Shown here: piece after piece, positions 35,123-41,164 of the stretch
Layout: each line of letters starts with the position of its first letter
How positions within the stretch are numbered: position 1 is the first letter of the stretch
Assembly (NCBI GenBank): GCA_001770815.1
Contig: MESD01000006.1
Location: forward strand, 10,162 to 51,325
From: Burkholderiales bacterium RIFCSPHIGHO2_12_FULL_69_20
GTDB taxonomy: Bacteria > Pseudomonadota > Gammaproteobacteria > Burkholderiales > Burkholderiaceae_C
DNA length: 41,164 nt
Direction of reading: 5' to 3'
Translations under genes and position numbers: made by a program
Notes under the pieces: model-generated
Told to the model about the DNA's origin: nothing
Databases searched by the model: none
What the model saw: only the letters and a program-made list of their open reading frames with translations

Positions 35123-35140
35123 GGCCGCCATCGAGCGGCC
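35123..35140. terminator. Short hairpin between convergent CDF and sensor kinase genes
   Basis: GGCCGC-(6 nt)-GCGGCC in the 37-nt gap between two convergent stops. There is no T-tract, so it is a weak terminator candidate. Confidence 0.35.
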
Positions 35141-35152
35141 AACCACCCGCAC

Positions 35153-36727
35153 TCAAGCGCGACGACCTGCGCCGGGGTGGGTGCCGTCGCCGCCCGGCCG
35201 CGGCAGGCTGAGCACTGCCTCCAGCCCGCCGGTCGGCCGGTTGCGCAGCACCAGGTCACCGCCGTGGCTGCGTGCGATGTTGCGCGCGATGCCCAGCCCC
35301 AGGCCGGTGCCGCCGGTGGCGCGGTTGCGTGAGGCCTCGAGCCGGAAGAACGGTTCGAACACCTGCTCCAACTGCGCCTCGGGGATGCCGGAGCCCTCGT
35401 CCTGCACCCGCAGCACCAGTTGCCGGGGGTCGTCGTCGATCCGCACCGTGGCGCTGATGCCGTAGGCGAAGGCGTTGTCGATCAGGTTGGCCAGCGCGCG
35501 CTTGAGCAGCGAGGCCACGCCGACGTAGGGCGCCGCCGCGCTGCCGTCAATGCGCAGCGAGCGCCCCATCGCCGCGTTGTCGGCCCGAAGTGCATCCAGC
35601 AGCATGCCGACGTCAACCGGTGCGCGCGGCTCGTGGCCGTCGAGGCCGCGCATGAATTCGAGCGTCTGCACCACCATCGCCTCCATCTCCTTCAGGTCGG
35701 CCTCGAAGCGCTGGCGCTGCTCGTCGTCGTCCATCAGCTCGGCGCGCAGGCGCAGGCGCGTCAGCGGGGTCTTCAGGTCGTGCGACAGCGCCGTCAGCAC
35801 ACGGATGCGCTCGTTGACGAAGCCGGCCAGCCGCCGCTGCATGGTGTTGAAGGCGCGCGCGGCCTGGCGCACCTCGCGCGGGCCGTCTTCGGGCAGCGGC
35901 GCGCGGTCGAGATCGGTGCCCAGCGCGTCGGCGGCATCGGCCAGCACACGCAGCGGGCGCACCACCCAGCGCACCGCCACGTACGACAGCGCCAGCATGC
36001 TCAGCAGCAGCACCGCCAGCGTCAGCACCAGCCGCCACGGCAGCGCCTGCGGCGCGGCGGGCAACTCGGTGTCGAAGCGGGCCCAGCGGCCGTCGCGCAG
36101 CTGCACCTCGGTGCGCAGCACCGGCAAGCCCGAGGCCGCCCGCATGCCGGAACGCATCTCGGGGCGCATCTCGGGGCGCATGCCGGGTTGCATGCCGGGG
36201 TGCATGCCGGACCGCACGCCGTCCCCGGGTCCGCGCTCCATCATCCCCGGCCCGCCGCCGCGTTGACCCGGCCGATGCGCGCCGCTGCCCGCCATCGCCG
36301 GCAGCGGGCCGAAGCCTTCGCGCGCCTGCGTCCGCACGGCGCGGTCGTCGCCCAGCGCCGCGCGCAGGCGGGCCGAGAACATCGCGCCGCGCCAGCCCGC
36401 GGCGTCGGCCTCGGGCAGCAGCGGCGCGGCCTGCAGCGACAGCACCAGCGGCGGCACGCGCAACACCGCCACCACCTGCGCGCGCTCGGCGTCGGCCAGC
36501 GCGTCGAGCAGCTTGACCACGTCGGCGATGCGCTGCGCCGGCTGCAGGCCGAAGCCGCCGGCCACCAGCCGGTCGCGCTCGGCCACGTTGATCAGCGCAC
36601 TGAGGCCCTGCGCCAGCAGCAGGCCGATGGCCAGCACGCCCATCAGCCGGCCGAACAGCGAGCCGGGCAGCCAGCGCACCAGGGCCGCCTTCAAGGCCAC
36701 CTTCAAGGCCACCTTCAAGGCCGCCAT
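35153..36727 (-). CDS. Sensor histidine kinase with a Met-rich periplasmic loop
   Basis: 524 residues. N-terminal basic repeat ALKVALKVALKAAL, TM1 about 24-46, periplasmic loop about 47-229, TM2 about 231-253, then HAMP. The H-box LTALSHDLKTPLTRLRLRAE has His316; N-box NLIDNAFAYG and G-boxes DEGSGIP and GTGLGLGIAR follow. The loop carries HRPGQRGGGPGMM and then six Met exactly four residues apart (175, 179, 183, 187, 191, 195), with a His and Arg between them. Such Met arrays are typical of periplasmic Cu(I)/Ag(I) binders. The ATG overlaps the regulator stop by one base. Confidence 0.92.
   Translation of the reverse strand: MAALKVALKVALKAALVRWLPGSLFGRLMGVLAIGLLLAQGLSALINVAERDRLVAGGFGLQPAQRIADVVKLLDALADAERAQVVAVLRVPPLVLSLQAAPLLPEADAAGWRGAMFSARLRAALGDDRAVRTQAREGFGPLPAMAGSGAHRPGQRGGGPGMMERGPGDGVRSGMHPGMQPGMRPEMRPEMRSGMRAASGLPVLRTEVQLRDGRWARFDTELPAAPQALPWRLVLTLAVLLLSMLALSYVAVRWVVRPLRVLADAADALGTDLDRAPLPEDGPREVRQAARAFNTMQRRLAGFVNERIRVLTALSHDLKTPLTRLRLRAELMDDDEQRQRFEADLKEMEAMVVQTLEFMRGLDGHEPRAPVDVGMLLDALRADNAAMGRSLRIDGSAAAPYVGVASLLKRALANLIDNAFAYGISATVRIDDDPRQLVLRVQDEGSGIPEAQLEQVFEPFFRLEASRNRATGGTGLGLGIARNIARSHGGDLVLRNRPTGGLEAVLSLPRPGGDGTHPGAGRRA
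36141..36224 (-). repeat. 12-bp tandem repeat encoding the MxxxM array
   Basis: Seven imperfect 12-bp units on the plus strand of the form CGCATGCCGGGN / CGCATCTCGGGG, two of them identical. Read on the minus strand they give a four-residue repeat with Met at a fixed place. Copy number could vary by slippage and would change the number of methionines in the sensor. Confidence 0.8.
36684..36719 (-). repeat. 12-bp tandem repeat (3 copies) at the sensor N-terminus
   Basis: Three units GCCGCCTTCAAG / GCCACCTTCAAG x2 encode the LKVA-LKVA-LKAA segment just before TM1. It gives an amphipathic Lys-bearing lead-in to the membrane. Confidence 0.75.
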
Positions 36728-37473
36728 CACGGCAGCCCTGATGGCCCGTGATCCACCGGCACCGACAGCACGTAGCCCTCGCCGCGCACCGTCTTGATCA
36801 GCGCCGGCGCGCGTGGGTCGTCGCCCAGGCGCTGGCGCAGGCGGCTGACCTGCACGTCGATGCTGCGGTCCAGCGGGTCGGCCTCGCGGCCCTGGCTGAG
36901 ATCGAGCAGCTGGTCGCGGCTGAGCACGCGGTTGGGGCGGTCGAGAAACACCCGCAGCAGCTTGTACTCGGCGCCGCCGATGGGCAGCGCTTCGCCGGCG
37001 GGCGACCGCAGCTCGCGGCGCGCGGTGTCCAGCGTCCAACCGGCAAAGCGCAGCAGCGTCTGATCCTGCGGCTGCAGGTTGGGCGGCAGGCTGCGGGTGC
37101 GGCGCAGGATGACCTTGATGCGCGCCAGCAGCTCACGCGCGGAGAACGGCTTGGGCAGGTAGTCGTCGGCGCCCATCTCCAGGCCGACGATGCGGTCGGT
37201 CTCGTCGCCACGCGCGGTGAGCATGATCACCGGGATGTCGCCCTTGCTGCGCAGCATGCGGCACAGCGTCAGGCCGTCGTCGCCGGGCAGCATCAGGTCG
37301 AGCACGATCAGGTCGAAGGCGCCGTCGTCCAGCGCGCGCCACATCGCCCGGCCGTCGCCCACCGCGGTGGCGCGCAGGCCGTTCTTCTCGAGGTAGCGCG
37401 TCAGCAGGCTGCGGATCTCGCCGTCGTCGTCGACGATCAGGATGTGGTCGCTTCGTTCCATCGTCGGGTCCAT
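36727..37473 (-). CDS. OmpR-family response regulator (partner of the Met-rich sensor)
   Basis: 248 residues. The receiver domain has the acidic pocket DDD at 15-17, phospho-acceptor Asp59 and Lys108 in YLPKPF. The winged helix has GAEYKLLRVFLDRPNRVLS and IDVQVSRLRQRLG. It ends one base into the kinase gene. The start is uncertain among ATGs at 37461, 37473 and 37482; 37473 was chosen. It is divergent from a Spy-like gene, its most likely target, across 238 nt. Confidence 0.92.
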   Translation of the reverse strand: MDPTMERSDHILIVDDDGEIRSLLTRYLEKNGLRATAVGDGRAMWRALDDGAFDLIVLDLMLPGDDGLTLCRMLRSKGDIPVIMLTARGDETDRIVGLEMGADDYLPKPFSARELLARIKVILRRTRSLPPNLQPQDQTLLRFAGWTLDTARRELRSPAGEALPIGGAEYKLLRVFLDRPNRVLSRDQLLDLSQGREADPLDRSIDVQVSRLRQRLGDDPRAPALIKTVRGEGYVLSVPVDHGPSGLP

Positions 37474-37530
37474 GGCCACCATTGCACCGCGCCAGCCCGC
37501 GGCCTGCACGCCAGCGGCGCCGGAGAAAAG

Positions 37531-37606
37531 TAACACAGCATGTCACGCCGGCGGGCCGACGCACGGCGCGACAAAACAGCCTGCAGATGACACATCGGTC
37601 TTACAC
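37531..37606. promoter_or_regulatory. Repeated TNACAC motifs in the divergent regulator/Spy promoter region
   Basis: TAACAC (37531-37536), TGACAC (37588-37593) and TTACAC (37601-37606) occur in the same orientation; the last two are 13 nt apart, about 110 nt before the Spy-like start. They could be half-sites for the OmpR-type regulator encoded next door. This is a pattern observation only. Confidence 0.25.
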
Positions 37607-37625
37607 GACGGCGCTTCAATGGATT

Positions 37626-37652
37626 CCGTTGCGAAGGGATCTTCTGCAACGG
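37626..37652 (+). promoter_or_regulatory. Hairpin in the leader of the Spy-like gene
   Basis: CCGTTGCGAAG - GGAT - CTTC-T-GCAACGG: an 11-bp stem with a single bulged T, ending 59 nt before the ATG. It could be an operator inverted repeat or a 5' mRNA hairpin. No terminator T-run follows. Confidence 0.45.
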
Positions 37653-37711
37653 AGCGGCTGGCAGACACATCGCCCACCGCTTCTTCAACGACCCTTTGAA
37701 GGACACGCATC

Positions 37712-38251
37712 ATGAAGACCACCACCAAGATCATCGCCCTCACGATGGCCATCGCCTCGTTGACGGCCGTCCCTGTCGTCTTCGCCCACCAGGGCATGGG
37801 CATGGGCCAGGGCATGCAGCAAGGCCAGGGCATGGGCCCCGGCATGATGGGCCATGGCCCGGCGATGGGCCCCGGCATGGGCATGGGCCGCATGGCCGGC
37901 GGTGACCCCGCCCAGCATGCCACCCGGATGGCCGAGTTCAAGACCGCGCTGAAGATCACCGCCGAGCAGGAGCCCGCCTGGACGAAGTTCGAGGCCACCA
38001 TGCGCCAGCAGGCCGAGGCCCGCCAGGCCCTGCGCACCACGATGCAGGCGCAGATGAAGGACGGCAAGATGCCGGCCGACATGAGCGCCCAGCGCGAGGC
38101 GATGCAGAAGCTGCGCGCCGAGCGTGACGCGGCCCGCACCGAGCTGTTTGCGATGCTGACGCCCGAGCAGAAGGCGCTGGCCGATCGCCAGGGGCAAGGC
38201 CGTCACGGTCGTCATGGTCATCGCATGGCGATGCAGGCACCGGCGAAGTGA
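37712..38251 (+). CDS. Spy/CpxP-like periplasmic protein, Met/His-rich
   Basis: 179 residues. The signal peptide is about 1-25 (cleavage VFA-HQ). Residues 26-64 are a disordered Met/Gly-rich stretch with ten Met (29, 31, 35, 41, 45, 46, 52, 56, 58, 61). A helical Spy/CpxP-type domain follows, with ITAEQEPAW (82-90) and the LTxxQ motif LTPEQKALAD (149-158). The end is His/Arg-rich (GQGRHGRHGHRM). Spy-type proteins are periplasmic chaperones or stress sensors; the Met/His-rich ends suggest Cu(I)/Ag(I) or other soft-metal binding. An AAGGA motif precedes the ATG. Confidence 0.85.
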   Translation: MKTTTKIIALTMAIASLTAVPVVFAHQGMGMGQGMQQGQGMGPGMMGHGPAMGPGMGMGRMAGGDPAQHATRMAEFKTALKITAEQEPAWTKFEATMRQQAEARQALRTTMQAQMKDGKMPADMSAQREAMQKLRAERDAARTELFAMLTPEQKALADRQGQGRHGRHGHRMAMQAPAK

Positions 38252-38277
38252 ACGCGGTGCACTGACGGCGGCCACAC

Positions 38278-38314
38278 GGGCCGGCGGATCGCGGTTGACG
38301 CGGGCCGCCGGCCC
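38278..38314 (+). terminator. Terminator hairpin after the Spy-like gene
   Basis: A perfect 10-bp stem GGGCCGGCGG / CCGCCGGCCC with a 17-nt loop, followed by TCTGCCTG. It lies in the 180-nt space before the next gene; the rest of that space shows nothing I can name. Confidence 0.55.
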
Positions 38315-38431
38315 TCTGCCTGTGCGGCAGCAGGCCCCAGTCGCAACCGATACAGTCTCGGCTGCCGGGCCGCGAGCCACGTTGCGTGACCGGCATCGCC
38401 TGCCACGCCCTGCACCGCAACCTGCATACCC

Positions 38432-38842
38432 ATGACCCACCTCTTTCGTCGATCTGCCGCCGGCCTGCTGACTGCTGCGGTGCTGATGGTGCCCGCGTGG
38501 GCCGCCCCGCCGTTCGTGGAAATCTTCGCCTACGCCCACCCGCCGGTGGTCAGCGCGCTCAAGCCGGTGCGCGAGATGCTGGGCCGGCAAGGTGCCGCCG
38601 TGAAGGTGGTCGAGATCGACCTGGACAAGCCCGAGGCCGAGAAGCGGCTGGCGAGCCTGGGCCTGCAGGGCCACGTGGCGGCGGCGGTCCTGGTCGATGG
38701 CCGGCGCACCTTCACCCGTGCCGATGGCAAGGTGGTCGAGTTCGTCAACTTCCCCGCCGGCAGCGACGGCCCGGTGGCGATGCGCGGCGCCTGGACCCCG
38801 GCCGACCTGGAAGCCGCGCTGAAACAGCGCAAGGCACCGTGA
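38432..38842 (+). CDS. Exported thioredoxin-fold-like protein lacking CxxC
   Basis: 136 residues with a signal peptide (about 1-24, AWA-AP). The mature part reads like a small thioredoxin fold: strand VEIFAYAHPPV, helix LKPVREMLGRQG, strand VVEIDLDKPEAEKRLASLGL, then AAAVLVDGRRTF. Where an active-site CxxC would be, the sequence is AHPP, and there is no cysteine at all in the mature protein. So a classic redox role is unlikely; it may be a binding or adaptor protein. It ends 7 nt before the DUF4395 gene. Confidence 0.6.
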   Translation: MTHLFRRSAAGLLTAAVLMVPAWAAPPFVEIFAYAHPPVVSALKPVREMLGRQGAAVKVVEIDLDKPEAEKRLASLGLQGHVAAAVLVDGRRTFTRADGKVVEFVNFPAGSDGPVAMRGAWTPADLEAALKQRKAP

Positions 38843-38849
38843 GCCCCGC

Positions 38850-39596
38850 ATGAGCGCGCTGTTCCGCTTTGGCGACACCCTCGAAGGTTATGCCGTGCCG
38901 GTGCTCAACGAGCGCGCCGTGCGCGCCGGTGCCGGCATCCTGTTCTTCTTTGCGCTGGTGGCGTTCATGAACGCCTGGCTGACCGGCAACTTCCAGCCCA
39001 CCCGGGTGTTCGTGGTGGCCTTCCTGATCGACTTCACGATCCGGCTGTTGATCAACCCGCGCTACGCGCCCAGCCTGGTGATCGGCCAGTGGATGGTGCG
39101 CCGGCAGCAGCCCGAATACACCGGCGCGCCGCAGAAGCGCTTTGCCTGGGCCATCGGCTTGGCGCTGGCGCTGACGATGTTCTGGCTGGTGGTGATCAAG
39201 CAGGTGGTCGGCCCGGCCAACGTGCTGGTGTGCGCCGCCTGCCTGGTGCTGATGTTCTTCGAGACGGCCTTCGGCATCTGCATCGGCTGCTGGCTCTACA
39301 ACCGGCTGCACCGGCAGCAGGCCCAGTTGTGTCCGGGCGGCGCCTGCGAGTTGCCACCCGAGCCGCGCCTGCGCACCGGCGCGGGCCAATGGGCCGTGCT
39401 GGCCGGCTTTGCCTTGGCGATGATGGTGCTGGCACCGCGCGTGGCCGGCGAGCGGCCCGAACTGGTCGCAACACACGGTGCGGCCCCGACCACGGCCGCC
39501 ATCGATGCGGCCGAGGCCGAGCGTTGCAAGGTGCCCGACTTCGCCAAGGCCATCGGCCACGAGGCAAAGTGGAAGCTGCACAACAACTGCCAGTGA
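38850..39596 (+). CDS. DUF4395 membrane protein
   Basis: 248 residues. About four to five membrane helices (roughly 28-48, 52-70, 97-115, 122-142, 182-200). The DUF4395 core includes NPRYAPSLVIGQWMVRRQQPEYTGAPQKRFAWAIG and the FGICIGCWLYNRL segment with a CxxC. Two more cysteines (LCPGGAC) lie just after it, and the last three residues are NCQ. The family is linked by context to thiol or sulfur chemistry, but no function is proven. It is paired with the CxxC-less thioredoxin-like gene. Confidence 0.85.
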   Translation: MSALFRFGDTLEGYAVPVLNERAVRAGAGILFFFALVAFMNAWLTGNFQPTRVFVVAFLIDFTIRLLINPRYAPSLVIGQWMVRRQQPEYTGAPQKRFAWAIGLALALTMFWLVVIKQVVGPANVLVCAACLVLMFFETAFGICIGCWLYNRLHRQQAQLCPGGACELPPEPRLRTGAGQWAVLAGFALAMMVLAPRVAGERPELVATHGAAPTTAAIDAAEAERCKVPDFAKAIGHEAKWKLHNNCQ

Positions 39597-39611
39597 CCGG
39601 CCGCTGACCGG

Positions 39612-39632
39612 GGGCCGCCATGCAGGCGGCCC
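39612..39632. terminator. Bidirectional hairpin between DUF4395 and pcaF
   Basis: GGGCCGCC-ATGCA-GGCGGCCC, a perfect 8-bp stem in the 43-nt gap between convergent genes. Confidence 0.55.
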
Positions 39633-39639
39633 ACCCGGG

Positions 39640-40845
<1,206 letters not shown>

Positions 40846-41013
40846 GAGGTCTCCTGGGTGCGGGGGTCGATGCGCAGGAATCGGATGCTAAACCTGCAGG
40901 GTTGGCGAGGCGGTCACTTGGGGGTCAGGGTCCAGGGCGGGCCGGCGGCGGTTGGCGGCTCGTTGCTGAATTGGGTTGTTTGCCGGAAAGCCGGCACTCC
41001 GGCGTTGGAGCGA

Positions 41014-41122
41014 GCGCATCGGGCCGGGCTGGTGTGTTTTGCTCCGTGTCCCCCGCCGCCAGCCTGACGGCTGCCGGCTCCTCCTTTACCTGCGCAAAAC
41101 ACGCCAGCCCACCCCGACGCGC
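41014..41122. repeat. 109-bp intergenic inverted repeat at the right edge
   Basis: Arms of 29 nt (41014-41042 and 41094-41122) match in 25 positions as inverted repeats, including a stretch of 17 with one mismatch (GGGCTGGTGTGTTTTGC). The spacer contains a second near-perfect hairpin (GCCGCCAGCC / GGCTGCCGGC). The 319-nt region 40846-41164 has no convincing gene. A 72-codon minus-strand frame (40925-41143) runs through the element; I think it is the translated face of a dispersed repeat rather than a protein gene. Confidence 0.65.
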
Positions 41123-41164
41123 CATCAACGTGGTGGCGCCCACGTATGCCCACCTGCTTCGATG

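Noticed and set aside
36141-36224. CRISPR-like direct repeats
   Set aside because: 12-bp contiguous coding repeats with no spacers; no cas genes in the window.

Overview
The window is a high-G+C (roughly 70 %) proteobacterial chromosome segment. The gene families and orders (rsmB–DUF4390–NtrY-like kinase, folE–BLUF, birA–SPOR, tkt–gap, UbiH, the 3-oxoadipyl-CoA thiolase) and the short C/G-tract palindromic repeats suggest a betaproteobacterium of the order Burkholderiales, near the Rubrivivax/Leptothrix/Ideonella group. This placement is inferred from protein style and gene order, not from a search. I see no rRNA, tRNA, CRISPR array, prophage or complete insertion sequence.

Layout. 1-2121 (minus): rsmB, a DUF4390 protein and the start of a membrane histidine kinase. 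2205-3397 (plus): folE and a stand-alone BLUF blue-light sensor. 3408-5943 (minus): proA–queC–lemA-like, overlapping by 4 nt at each junction. 6035-6532: a BamE-like lipoprotein. 6552-10706 (minus): an AEC transporter, a DUF167 protein and topB, whose gene carries two in-frame palindromic repeat insertions. 10812-13408 (plus): a SET-domain methyltransferase with a histone-H1-like tail, birA and a SPOR protein. 13409-13767: non-coding, with a perfect 30-bp inverted repeat. 13768-16866 (minus): a large subtilase with five PKD-like repeats and a GlyGly-CTERM-like tail. 16931-20042 (minus): tkt and gap. 20227-23496 (plus): a hemerythrin, a MurU-like nucleotidyltransferase, a secreted protein and UbiH. 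23594-24061 (minus): aroQ.

The accessory part begins at about 24.1 kb. 24215-29845 (plus) encodes an SHP-type oxygen-binding cytochrome (DUF1924), a diheme cytochrome c, a b-type cytochrome, a flavocytochrome c sulfide dehydrogenase (FccA/FccB) and a QseB/QseC-like two-component system. A PmrA/QseB-like direct repeat lies just upstream of the first gene. This looks like a self-regulated periplasmic redox unit. 29935-35115 (plus) is an arsenic/metal resistance run: arsR, ACR3 arsenite exporter, MFS transporter, TlpA-like thioredoxin, a metallo-beta-lactamase-fold protein with an altered metal motif, and a zinc/cobalt/cadmium CDF exporter. 35153-38251 is a second two-component system, divergent from a Spy/CpxP-like protein. 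Both the sensor's periplasmic loop and the Spy-like protein are strikingly methionine-rich, which suggests Cu(I)/Ag(I) sensing. 38432-39596 pairs a thioredoxin-fold protein lacking CxxC with a DUF4395 membrane protein carrying CxxC. The window closes with pcaF (minus) and a 109-bp intergenic inverted repeat.

The strongest candidates for something little described are the SHP/FCSD/two-component cluster with its putative operator, the Met-rich sensor–Spy module, the topB repeat insertions that split a zinc knuckle, and the neighbouring SET and topB genes that both end or begin in H1-like basic tails.
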